From Planctomycetota bacterium (lineage in GTDB: Bacteria > Planctomycetota > Planctomycetia > Isosphaerales > Isosphaeraceae): 5,853 nt of DNA. Made by a program: the position numbers and the translations under genes. The notes beneath the pieces were generated by a model. It was not told the DNA's origin. It did not search any database and saw only the letters and a program-made list of their open reading frames with translations. How positions within the stretch are numbered: position 1 is the stretch's first letter; each line of letters opens with the position of its first letter. The DNA is taken from contig JAKBCQ010000211.1 of NCBI GenBank assembly GCA_021807585.1, positions 1 to 5,853 of the forward strand, read 5' to 3'. Positions 1 to 5,853 of this stretch are shown in pieces.

Positions 1-987
1 TTCGGCCTGGCGCGGTATTCGGCGGGAGAGCCGGGGTACGCCTCGGAACCGTTTGATTTCATGCCTGTGCGCGATCCGTTGGGCTGGAGTTTGCCGATTG
101 TTTGGGGGCTTAAGAGTTCGATCGGCGAGACGCCGATTCGATCGGAGCGGATGCTCGCTTACACCGATTTGGCGCCGCCGGGTCGGGGTCGGTTCGACGT
201 CGAATCGGTGACGCACGTGTTGCTGGGAACTTCGGCGGCGCGGGGGCTCTCTTCGCCGGTCGCGGCGGGATCAGCGTATATTTATAAAAATAAACGCGTG
301 TTGCCGCGTGTCCGTCTGCTGGGGGGCCCCGTTTACGCGTCGGACGAGGCCGAGGCGAAGCGGATCGTCGCGGCGAGCGGCAAGGTCGCCGACGTCGATT
401 TCCTTCGTGATCGCATTGTGGTCGAGGATCCTGATCGTCCGCTCGCGCCCGGAGCGATCGCGCGCGGCGGGGCGCGGATTGTCGTCGATCTCCCCGAGCG
501 GGTGGAGATTGAGGTCGACGCCGAAACGCCGTCGTATTTATTTTTGGCGGATACGTTCGATCCCGGTTGGCGTGCGACGGTCGGGGGGCGTGCGGCGGCG
601 ATTCGCCCCGCGTATATCGCGTTTCGAGCGGTCTATCTTGAAAAAGGGAAGCATCATGTGATTTATCTTTATGAGCCGGCGGGATTTCATATCGGGTTGA
701 TGGTAACCGGGGTGGGATTGGTTCTGTCGTTGCTGATGTTGATCGTACGGCTTCGGCCGGCGCGTCTTGGGGGTGTTGAGGACGGTGGGGTCGCATCGAA
801 TCGGTATTGGGGGGATCGCGGTCCTCTTTATCTTCTCGGAATCTTGGTTGCGATCACGGCGATTTCGGCGATCGGGTTTGATGCGCGGGGGAGGCCTCGG
901 GTTCATTCGCGGTGGGATGGAGGGTTTCATCGATTTACCTGGGGGAGCGGGATCGAAGCGATTCGGCCGCGATCGCCGCGAGAGTGA
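1..987 (+). CDS. YfhO-family integral membrane protein, C-terminal part (5' end outside window)
   Basis: The frame is open from the first base, so the gene starts upstream; 328 residues are visible and the ATG at 61 is probably internal. The visible part matches the C-terminal region of YfhO-type proteins (multi-membrane-span proteins with a large extracytoplasmic C-terminal domain). There is a SIG-TP-SER stretch near residues 40-50, a YIYKNKRVLPRVRL block near 93-106, and the hallmark FLADTFDPGW near 181-190. It is followed by a GKHHV segment near 216-220 and a membrane helix at about 229-251. A second hydrophobic stretch (about 275-294) and a short basic tail follow. In Firmicutes YfhO takes part in glycosylation of surface polymers; in other phyla the role is unknown, so any function in glycan or lipid decoration here is inference. 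Family call fairly sure, substrate unknown. Confidence 0.75.
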   Translation, partial: FGLARYSAGEPGYASEPFDFMPVRDPLGWSLPIVWGLKSSIGETPIRSERMLAYTDLAPPGRGRFDVESVTHVLLGTSAARGLSSPVAAGSAYIYKNKRVLPRVRLLGGPVYASDEAEAKRIVAASGKVADVDFLRDRIVVEDPDRPLAPGAIARGGARIVVDLPERVEIEVDAETPSYLFLADTFDPGWRATVGGRAAAIRPAYIAFRAVYLEKGKHHVIYLYEPAGFHIGLMVTGVGLVLSLLMLIVRLRPARLGGVEDGGVASNRYWGDRGPLYLLGILVAITAISAIGFDARGRPRVHSRWDGGFHRFTWGSGIEAIRPRSPRE

Positions 988-1083
988 GGCGTGCGTGAGC
1001 GTGCGCAAGGCGGCGAGGGCGATTGGGTGATCGCGTATTAAGGTCGAATGGAAACGGATCGCCAAAAAAGGGTCGGCGGGGCA

Positions 1084-1112
1084 TTGCATTCGAGCGGCGA
1101 TCGGTCTATGAT
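1084..1112 (+). promoter_or_regulatory. Candidate sigma-70-type promoter for rpsO
   Basis: TTGCAT (1084-1089) and TATGAT (1107-1112) are separated by exactly 17 bases. The -10 box matches consensus at 5 of 6 positions, the -35 only at the first three. Transcription would begin near 1119-1120, giving a leader of about 60 bases before the S15 start. It lies in the spacer after the preceding stop, where a promoter for the rpsO-pnp unit is expected. This is a consensus match by eye only. Confidence 0.4.
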
Positions 1113-1180
1113 TCGGATCTCATTGAAGAACGATTAACTTGTACGCCTTTGACCATAAGGCCGGGTTCGCGGGGCTTGTG

Positions 1181-1450
1181 ATGGGGATTACCAAAGAGAA
1201 GAAGCAAGGGATTATTGAGTCGTTTCGCCGAGCCGATAGCGATACGGGTTCGCCCGAAGTGCAGATCGCGCTGTTGACGACCCGTATTAACGAGTTGACC
1301 GAGCACCTCAAGGTTCACACCAAGGATCACGCCAGCCGCCGCGGGTTGCTGATGATGGTCTCGAAGCGATCGGGATTGCTCAAATACATTCGATTGCGCG
1401 ATCGACGGAAATATCTTGATGTGATTGGTCGATTGGGCATTCGTAAGTGA
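1181..1450 (+). CDS. rpsO: 30S ribosomal protein S15
   Basis: S15 binds 16S rRNA in the central domain and helps nucleate assembly of the small-subunit platform. The 89-residue protein aligns without gaps, end to end, with E. coli and Bacillus S15 as I remember them. Landmarks are SDTGSPEVQ (20-28), the rRNA-contacting [12 protein letters not shown] block (46-57), and the C-terminal end RLGIRK. Asp49 and Ser52, which correspond to rRNA-contacting residues, are kept; the usual second His of DHHSRR is Ala51. A longer reading from TTG 1139 adds 14 residues not found in the family, so ATG 1181 was chosen. No strong Shine-Dalgarno is visible; only a GCGGGG stretch lies about seven bases upstream. 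The gene is followed by pnp, a very common bacterial order. Confidence 0.96.
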   Translation: MGITKEKKQGIIESFRRADSDTGSPEVQIALLTTRINELTEHLKVHTKDHASRRGLLMMVSKRSGLLKYIRLRDRRKYLDVIGRLGIRK

Positions 1451-1475
1451 TTGCTCCGATCGTATCGAATCTTTC

Positions 1476-1512
1476 GGCCCCTTGTCGCGTCGGGTCGGCG
1501 TGACCTGGGGTT
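1476..1512 (+). terminator. Candidate hairpin after rpsO (weak terminator or processing site)
   Basis: CCCC (1478-1481) can pair with GGGG (1507-1510). GTCGCG (1484-1489) can pair with CGTGAC (1499-1504) with one G-U pair. A 2x2 internal loop separates the two stems, and the apical loop has nine bases. G-U pairs may extend the base by two. TTTGATT follows, which is a poor U tract. It may attenuate read-through into pnp or serve as an RNA-processing structure; in E. coli the rpsO-pnp junction carries both a terminator and an RNase III hairpin. Folding was done by eye. Confidence 0.35.
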
Positions 1513-1557
1513 TGATTATGATATCTCACCCTTGCTGAGCCTCTTTTGTGATTTCGT

Positions 1558-1584
1558 TTTGATTTTTCGAATAGGGAAATCGAA
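1558..1584 (+). promoter_or_regulatory. Candidate hairpin in the pnp leader
   Basis: Bases 1558-1567 can pair with 1575-1584 to give ten pairs (seven Watson-Crick, three G-U) around a seven-base loop. It lies about 60 bases before the pnp start. E. coli PNPase controls its own mRNA through a leader stem-loop cut by RNase III; an analogous role here is only a possibility. The stem is AU-rich and could be chance. Confidence 0.22.
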
Positions 1585-1632
1585 CGCGCTGATGAGCCGT
1601 GACGTAACGACCGGCCGGGTAAGGCGATCGGC

Positions 1633-1638
1633 AGAGGA
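1633..1638 (+). promoter_or_regulatory. Ribosome binding site of pnp
   Basis: AGAGGA lies eight bases before ATG 1647 and is the best Shine-Dalgarno match in the window. It supports ATG 1647 as the pnp start, in agreement with where the protein family begins. Confidence 0.6.
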
Positions 1639-1646
1639 AAGACGGA

Positions 1647-3905
1647 ATGTCGAATTCCCCGTTGGTGGCGGGCAAGCCCATCACCGTAGAGCGTGAAGTT
1701 GGCGGCAAGGTCATTTCGATTGAAACGGGCAAACTCGCCAAGCAGGCGACGGGCGCCGTGGTTGTGCGGTTGGGCGATACGATGGCGCTGGTCGCCACGG
1801 TCGGTGCGCCTGGTCGGGAGGGTCTTGATTTCTTCCCACTGACGGTTGAATACCGCGAGAAGGCGTATTCGGCGGGGAAATTTCCGGGGGGATTCATCAA
1901 GCGTGAAGGACGCCCCTCGACGAAGGAGATTCTGACGTCGAGGTTGATCGATCGGCCGATTCGGCCGCTCTTTCCCGAATGGTATCGCGACGAGGTGCAG
2001 ATTCAGGCGAGTCCGATCTCGGCGGATCGGAAGAACGACCCCGACGTGCTTTCGATGATCGGCGCTTCGGCCTCGCTTGTGATCGGCGGGCTGCCGTTCC
2101 GGGGTCCGATTGGTGCGATCCGGCTGGCGCGGGGTGAATCGGGGTTTATCGCGTTTCCGACTTCAGACGAACTTGCCGACAGCGATCTGGATTTGATTGT
2201 CGCGAGCACATCGAAGGCGATCGTGATGATCGAGGGCTTTGGCGCCGAGATCCCCGAGGAGGAGATGGCCGCGGCGATCATGGCGGCGCATCACATGAAT
2301 CAAGAATTGATCGCGATGCAAATCGAGCTTCGCGAGGCGAAGGGGATGCCTCCGATGGAGGAGCCCGAGGTCAAAATCGACCCGCTTCTGGCGATTTTTG
2401 CCGAGAAGTACGGGGACGCGATGTTCGAGGCCAAGAAGATTCCCGGCAAGCAAGATCGCGCCGCGGCGACCAAGGAGATTCAGGCCAAACTCGTCGCCGA
2501 GCTTTGTCCCGAGGGATCGACCGAATACACGTCGGCGCAGGTGAAGCAGTCGTTTCACACGTGGGAAGAGAAGGTCGTTCGCGAGTTGATTCTGCAAGGG
2601 AATCGTCCCGACGGCCGCGGTTTCCGCGACATTCGACCGATCCACTGCGAGGTGTCGCTGCTTCCCAAGGCGCACGGTTCGGCGTTATTCCAACGGGGCG
2701 AAACGCAGGCGCTCGTCACGACGGTGCTGGGGACGGGCGCCGACGAGCAGAAGGTCGACGGAATCATGGATGAATTTAGCAAGAAATTCATGCTTGATTA
2801 TAACATGCCGTCGTTTTCGGTCGGCGAGGTACGGCCGATTCGCGGGCCCGGTCGGCGCGAGATCGGCCACGGGGCTCTCGCCGAGCGGTCGGTTCAGCCC
2901 GTCGTCCCCGACGGCTCGGTGTTTCCTTATACGATTCGAGTCGTCTCGGACATTCTCGAATCGAACGGGTCGAGTTCGATGGCGTCGGTTTGCGGCGCCA
3001 CTTTGAGCCTGATGGACGCGGGGGTTCCGATCAACGACCCCGTCGGCGGGATTTCGATCGGTCTGGTGCAGGATGATGCGACGGGTCGGCACGTGTTGTT
3101 GACGGACATTGTCGGCGACGAGGATCACTTCGGCGACATGGATTTCAAGGTCGCGGGGACGCAACGCGGCGTCACGGGGATCCAGCTTGACCTCAAGAAT
3201 CTGGGGATTTCGGAAACGATCGTACGGGAAACGCTCGATCAGGCTCGCGAGGCTCGGCTCGAGATTTTGCGGGTGATGTTGCGTTCGATCAAGCGGCCGC
3301 GCGAGGAGATCTCGGCGAACGCTCCGCGATTGATTCAAATCCAGATTAATCCCGAGAAGATCGGCCTCGTGATCGGTCCCGGCGGCAAGACGATCCGTCG
3401 TCTTGAAGAGGAGACGGGCGCCAAGATCGAGATCGAGAACAGCGGCGTGGTGACGATCTCGTGCATCGAGGCCGCGGGCGCCGAGGGGGCTCGCGATCGG
3501 ATCCAGGCGATGACCGAAGGCGTTCAAATCGGCAAAATTTACGAAGGACGCGTGAGTTCGATCAAAGAGTTCGGCGCCTTCGTTGAGATTCTCCCCGGTA
3601 AAGACGGGCTTGTTCATATCAGCGAGCTTTCCGACGGTTACGTGAGTTCTGTTTCGGACATTTGTCGGGTCGGCGACGTGATGCTCGTGAAGGTGGTTTC
3701 GGTCGACGATCAGGACCGGGTGAAGCTTTCGCGGCGGGCGGCGATGGCGGAGCGGGGTCTTAGTACCGCGGGCGAGGGATCCCCCGGCGGTCCCGGTCGC
3801 GGCCCCGGCGGTCCTGGAGGCCCTGGCGGGCCGGGGGGAGGACCCCCACGACGTCCGTCGGGTCCGCGCGACGACCGCGGAGGCGGCAATCGCGGCGGTC
3901 ATTAA
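1647..3905 (+). CDS. pnp: Polyribonucleotide nucleotidyltransferase (PNPase)
   Basis: PNPase degrades RNA 3' to 5' by phosphorolysis, releasing nucleoside diphosphates, and acts as a ring-shaped trimer in the cytoplasm. All family domains are present in 752 residues. The first RNase PH-like domain (about 15-150) holds the [10 protein letters not shown] loop (81-90). A helical domain follows (about 150-310). The second, catalytic RNase PH domain (about 315-550) has [25 protein letters not shown] (403-415) and phosphate-binding Ser442-444. Asp493, Asp499 and Lys501 in [12 protein letters not shown] match the E. coli catalytic residues D486, D492 and K494 by eye alignment. A KH domain with GPGG loop at 577-580 and an S1 domain (about 628-697) follow. 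The protein ends in a Gly/Pro/Arg-rich tail (709-752). The enzyme looks intact. It sits 196 bases after rpsO and 19 bases before a histidine kinase gene. Confidence 0.98.
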   Translation: MSNSPLVAGKPITVEREVGGKVISIETGKLAKQATGAVVVRLGDTMALVATVGAPGREGLDFFPLTVEYREKAYSAGKFPGGFIKREGRPSTKEILTSRLIDRPIRPLFPEWYRDEVQIQASPISADRKNDPDVLSMIGASASLVIGGLPFRGPIGAIRLARGESGFIAFPTSDELADSDLDLIVASTSKAIVMIEGFGAEIPEEEMAAAIMAAHHMNQELIAMQIELREAKGMPPMEEPEVKIDPLLAIFAEKYGDAMFEAKKIPGKQDRAAATKEIQAKLVAELCPEGSTEYTSAQVKQSFHTWEEKVVRELILQGNRPDGRGFRDIRPIHCEVSLLPKAHGSALFQRGETQALVTTVLGTGADEQKVDGIMDEFSKKFMLDYNMPSFSVGEVRPIRGPGRREIGHGALAERSVQPVVPDGSVFPYTIRVVSDILESNGSSSMASVCGATLSLMDAGVPINDPVGGISIGLVQDDATGRHVLLTDIVGDEDHFGDMDFKVAGTQRGVTGIQLDLKNLGISETIVRETLDQAREARLEILRVMLRSIKRPREEISANAPRLIQIQINPEKIGLVIGPGGKTIRRLEEETGAKIEIENSGVVTISCIEAAGAEGARDRIQAMTEGVQIGKIYEGRVSSIKEFGAFVEILPGKDGLVHISELSDGYVSSVSDICRVGDVMLVKVVSVDDQDRVKLSRRAAMAERGLSTAGEGSPGGPGRGPGGPGGPGGPGGGPPRRPSGPRDDRGGGNRGGH
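3777..3845 (+). repeat. GC-rich repeat coding the Gly-Pro run of the PNPase tail
   Basis: This stretch codes residues 711-733 of PNPase, mostly repeats of Gly-Gly-Pro. It is built from imperfect copies of GGCGGTCCC, GGAGGCCCT and similar nine-base units. The varied codons for the same residues argue against very recent duplication. Such tracts can gain or lose units, so tail length may differ between relatives. Confidence 0.6.
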
Positions 3906-3924
3906 ACGAAAGAAAGAGCCTGTC

Positions 3925-4761
3925 GTGGCGACCGAAGCCGGCGTCGAAGCGTTGGTGGAGCGGAAATCCGTCACGGATCTCGACCCTGTCGCGATCCGCG
4001 ATCGGTTCCGCGCGCAATCCGCCGAAATCGCGCAACTCGCGGGGGGATTGGCTCATGAAATCCGCAATCCCCTCTCGACGATGCGGCTCAATTTGAGTTT
4101 GGTTGAAGAGCAGCTCGCCGCCGAGGAAAACCCGCGCGATCGGCGGCTGCTCGAAAAAATCCGTCGCGTGGCGCGCGAATCGCAACGCCTGGAAACGCTC
4201 GTCGAAGATTTTTTAAGGCTCGTCCGCGCCCATCAACCCCGGCTCACGCTCGCGAATCTCAATTCGGTCGTCGACGATCTCGTCGATTTTTGCGAGCCCC
4301 AGGCCGCGGCTCAAAATGTGCTGATCCGAACGCGATTCGATCGCGACATCCCCGCGTTTCCATTAGATGTTGATCTGTTCAAGCAGGCGCTCTTTAACCT
4401 GATTTTCAACGCGTTAAGCGCGATGCCCGACGGGGGCGAGTTGATCATCGAGACGAGACGCGAAGAGGGCCGAGCGGCGCTCGACGTGACCGACACGGGA
4501 GTCGGCGTTCCGCTTGATCTTCAGCGTAAGGTTTTTGAGCCGTTTTTCTCGACGCGGCCGGGGGGAAGCGGGCTCGGGTTGCCGCTCGCTCGCCGCGTGG
4601 TCGAGGCTCACGGGGGGGCGATCCGGCTCCAAAGCGAACCTGGCAAGGGATCGCGTTTCCTGATCACGCTTCCGTTCGATCCGCCGATCGAATCCGCGGC
4701 GGCGGCGGCCGAGCGAAATTCCGAACACGACGGTCGATCGGGGCCGGCGGACGTTCGATAA
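3925..4761 (+). CDS. Soluble sensor-less histidine kinase (NtrB-like core)
   Basis: The 278-residue protein has the two catalytic parts of a two-component histidine kinase. The dimerisation and phosphoacceptor helix holds [12 protein letters not shown], with His44 as the likely phosphorylated residue. The ATP-binding domain carries the N box ([12 protein letters not shown], Asn158 and Asn162), the G1 box ([10 protein letters not shown], 187-196), the F box (VFEPFFST, 203-210) and the G2 box (GGSGLGL, 213-219). All key residues are present. Only about 36 residues precede the H box: there is no PAS, HAMP or membrane segment, so signal input must come from a partner or cytoplasmic cue. The last 27 residues are Ala-rich and not conserved-looking. 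The start is GTG, preceded by purine-rich AGAAAGAG (3911-3918); GTG 3955 is an alternative. It follows pnp by 19 bases, so co-transcription is likely. No response regulator is visible in the window. Confidence 0.9.
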   Translation: MATEAGVEALVERKSVTDLDPVAIRDRFRAQSAEIAQLAGGLAHEIRNPLSTMRLNLSLVEEQLAAEENPRDRRLLEKIRRVARESQRLETLVEDFLRLVRAHQPRLTLANLNSVVDDLVDFCEPQAAAQNVLIRTRFDRDIPAFPLDVDLFKQALFNLIFNALSAMPDGGELIIETRREEGRAALDVTDTGVGVPLDLQRKVFEPFFSTRPGGSGLGLPLARRVVEAHGGAIRLQSEPGKGSRFLITLPFDPPIESAAAAAERNSEHDGRSGPADVR

Positions 4762-4777
4762 GAACGATTTTTATATC

Positions 4778-4823
4778 CGAATCGGGCGATTCTAGCGTAC
4801 GAATTACGGCCGCGACCGATTCG
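4778..4823 (+). repeat. Overlapping inverted repeats after the kinase gene
   Basis: CGAATCGG (4778-4785) pairs perfectly with CCGATTCG (4816-4823) across 30 bases. The same left arm also forms a compact hairpin, GAATC (4779-4783) with GATTC (4788-4792) around a GGGC loop. The two folds exclude each other. No U tract follows either, so a factor-independent terminator is not supported. The words resemble the GATTCG/GATCG motifs common across the window, so chance is likely. Confidence 0.3.
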
Positions 4824-4865
4824 ACGCCTCGCGTGAAAACCTTTTAAGCGATCATCGATCGGTCT

Positions 4866-4893
4866 TTGCCGCATTTATTTTTATGTTTTTAAT
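4866..4893 (+). promoter_or_regulatory. Weak candidate promoter overlapping the methyltransferase start
   Basis: TTGCCG (4866-4871) and TTTAAT (4888-4893) are 16 bases apart; the -10 box matches consensus at 5 of 6 positions. Transcription would begin near 4900, after the ATG at 4883, so this promoter and that start cannot both be used together. The region is simply AT-rich, so the match may be accidental. Confidence 0.18.
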
Positions 4894-5830
4894 CAAACGC
4901 TTGTTGAAGCCGATTCTCGTACCGATCTGGAATCGATCGTGCTTTTTTATTTGGAGGACGGGAGAGATCGGCGAGGCGTTGATGCGCGGTCGGATCGCGC
5001 GATGCGCGATTTGCGGACGATTAAGCCCGCTCGTGTATCGCCCGTGGCTGATAACACCTACGCTTGTCGAGCGGTGGGGCGTCTCGCGCGAGGCCGCCGC
5101 GGCGATCGCGCGGAAAGAATCGACGATGTGCGTTTGGTGCGGCGGAAAACTGCGGAACCGGCGGATCGCCGAAACGCTTCTCGATCTTTATCCCCGGGGA
5201 TCGCCGCCGCGGCGGGCGCGGTCGATCGTCGAATGGGTGCGCGAACCCGTGATTCAATCGCTTCAGATCGCCGAGATCAATCTAATAGAAGGAATTCATT
5301 CTTACATAAAATTGCTTCCACATCATTATTATTCGGAATATCAAGATAGAATTGAAGATCCCGCGGTGCGGCGCGAGGATTTGACGCGGCTCTCGTATCC
5401 GTCGGATTCGTTCGATCTGGTGCTGACCTCGGAGACTCTCGAACACGTTCCCGACCTGGGAGCGGCTTTGCGGGAGATTCTTCGCGTTCTGAAACCTGGA
5501 GGTAAGCATATTTTTACAATACCGCAAGATCCCGCCGCGGCGCGGACGTTCCGCCGAGCGAGCCTCTCGGCGGACGGATCGATCGAGCATCACGCGACTC
5601 CGCTTTATCATCCCGCGGGGGATCACGGTTATCTCGTTTTCACCGAGTTCGGCGCCGATCTGGTCGAGCTTCTCGAACGAGCCGGCTTTGAAACCGAACT
5701 GCGCTTCGGTCCGATTTCCAATCGTGATTTGGCGCAAGTCTACGTGTGCGGGAAACCCGATCGCGGGCAATTTGATACGACAAGCGCCGATGCGACGACC
5801 ACCGCGGAAAAGAATTTGGTTGACGGATGA
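4883..5830 (+). CDS. SAM-dependent methyltransferase-like protein with two CxxC pairs
   Basis: The C-terminal half resembles class I methyltransferases of the Methyltransf_11 type. FDLVLTSETLEHVPD (177-191) is the post-motif with its LEHV signature, followed by EILRVLKPGGKHIFTIP (198-214). TEFGADLVELLERAGF (254-269) is the usual closing helix. The canonical glycine-rich SAM motif I is missing; LQIAE (127-131) and SEYQD (151-155) seem to take its place, as in some glycan-cluster methyltransferases. The N-terminal part has CAIC (41-44) and CVWC (83-86), a possible zinc-binding set. The first 24 residues are hydrophobic and basic and might touch the membrane. ATG 4883 has no Shine-Dalgarno; ATG 4982 (GAGG five bases upstream) would give 282 residues and keep both CxxC pairs. 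I prefer 4883 because similar hydrophobic starts occur in related proteins, with moderate certainty. Substrate unknown. Confidence 0.8.
   Translation: MFLIKRLLKPILVPIWNRSCFFIWRTGEIGEALMRGRIARCAICGRLSPLVYRPWLITPTLVERWGVSREAAAAIARKESTMCVWCGGKLRNRRIAETLLDLYPRGSPPRRARSIVEWVREPVIQSLQIAEINLIEGIHSYIKLLPHHYYSEYQDRIEDPAVRREDLTRLSYPSDSFDLVLTSETLEHVPDLGAALREILRVLKPGGKHIFTIPQDPAAARTFRRASLSADGSIEHHATPLYHPAGDHGYLVFTEFGADLVELLERAGFETELRFGPISNRDLAQVYVCGKPDRGQFDTTSADATTTAEKNLVDG
5279..5359 (+). other. AT-rich codon island inside the methyltransferase gene
   Basis: Bases 5281-5360 contain 22 G or C in 80 (about 27%), against about 55-57% in the 60-base blocks on either side (the downstream block overlaps the island's last 20 bases). 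Of the 27 codons for residues 133-159, 24 end in A or T, including ATA twice, CTA and AGA. The reading frame is intact, and the island covers the segment where the SAM-binding region is expected. Confidence 0.7.
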
Positions 5831-5853
5831 TCCCTTGCCACGATCAAGTGATG
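5827..5853 (+). CDS. Possible start of a further gene (cut by the window end)
   Basis: The methyltransferase stop overlaps an ATG in the four-base word ATGA (5827-5830). From this ATG nine codons stay open to the window end, reading MIPCHDQVM. Such overlaps are typical of translationally coupled genes. No clear Shine-Dalgarno precedes it, and an in-frame ATG also occurs at 5851. Too short to assign a family. Confidence 0.35.

Noticed and set aside
110..796. Minus-strand open frame of 228 codons
   Set aside because: It is antisense to the YfhO-like gene, Arg- and Pro-rich, and without any domain signature.
767..1030. Plus-strand open frame of 87 codons with a hydrophobic stretch
   Set aside because: It overlaps the end of the YfhO-like gene in another frame. 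The hydrophobic part mirrors the membrane segment of the real frame, and no family match or ribosome binding site is seen.
1139..1180. N-terminal extension of S15 from TTG 1139
   Set aside because: The extra 14 residues have no counterpart in the family, while ATG 1181 gives exactly 89 residues aligned from the first residue.
1517..1522. TATGAT as a -10 box for a separate pnp promoter
   Set aside because: No acceptable -35 element sits 16-18 bases upstream; the nearest TTGTCG (1482-1487) is 29 bases away.
1451..1696. Open frame of 81 codons between rpsO and pnp
   Set aside because: It starts at TTG directly after the rpsO stop, overlaps the pnp start, lacks a ribosome binding site, and its translation has no recognisable features.
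3833..3847. GGGGG and CCCCC around a five-base loop near the end of pnp
   Set aside because: Considered as a terminator, but it is inside the coding sequence of the Gly/Pro-rich tail and no T run follows. It is most likely a by-product of Gly and Pro codons.
2685..3974. Long open frame of 429 codons on the minus strand
   Set aside because: It lies antisense to pnp, whose reading is certain. The translation is rich in Arg, His and Asp with no recognisable domain, as expected from the mirror of GC-rich codons.

Overview
The window looks like chromosomal DNA from a GC-rich bacterium. The best guess is a planctomycete of the Isosphaeraceae type. This rests on the general look of the proteins (a YfhO-like membrane protein, a PNPase with a Gly/Pro/Arg-rich tail), weak or absent Shine-Dalgarno sites before several genes, and a base composition dominated by GATCG words. 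No taxonomic marker in the window settles it. All supported genes lie on the plus strand. No mobile element, CRISPR array, tRNA or rRNA was seen, and no gene-free stretch exceeds 200 bases.

Layout: (1) 1-987, the C-terminal part of a YfhO-family membrane protein whose start lies before the window. (2) 988-1180, a spacer with a candidate sigma-70-type promoter. (3) 1181-1450, rpsO, ribosomal protein S15, exactly 89 residues. (4) 1451-1646, a leader with two candidate RNA hairpins and a clear ribosome binding site. (5) 1647-3905, pnp, a full polynucleotide phosphorylase. (6) 3925-4761, a soluble histidine kinase without a sensor domain, 19 bases after pnp. (7) 4762-4882, a spacer with overlapping inverted repeats. 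(8) 4883-5830, a SAM-dependent methyltransferase-like protein with two CxxC pairs. (9) 5827 to the end, the possible first codons of a further gene overlapping the previous stop by four bases.

The core is the widespread rpsO-pnp pair, which links ribosome assembly to RNA decay. Here it appears to carry a sensor-less histidine kinase as a third member. The flanking YfhO-like and methyltransferase genes suggest cell-surface glycan or lipid metabolism, but nothing in the window links them to the core.

No clearly new system is visible. The points most worth a second look are the strong excess of the palindrome CGATCG (26 copies by manual scan, roughly 2 expected), the kinase coupled to pnp, the RG/GP-rich tail of PNPase, and a sharply AT-rich island of 27 codons inside the methyltransferase gene.
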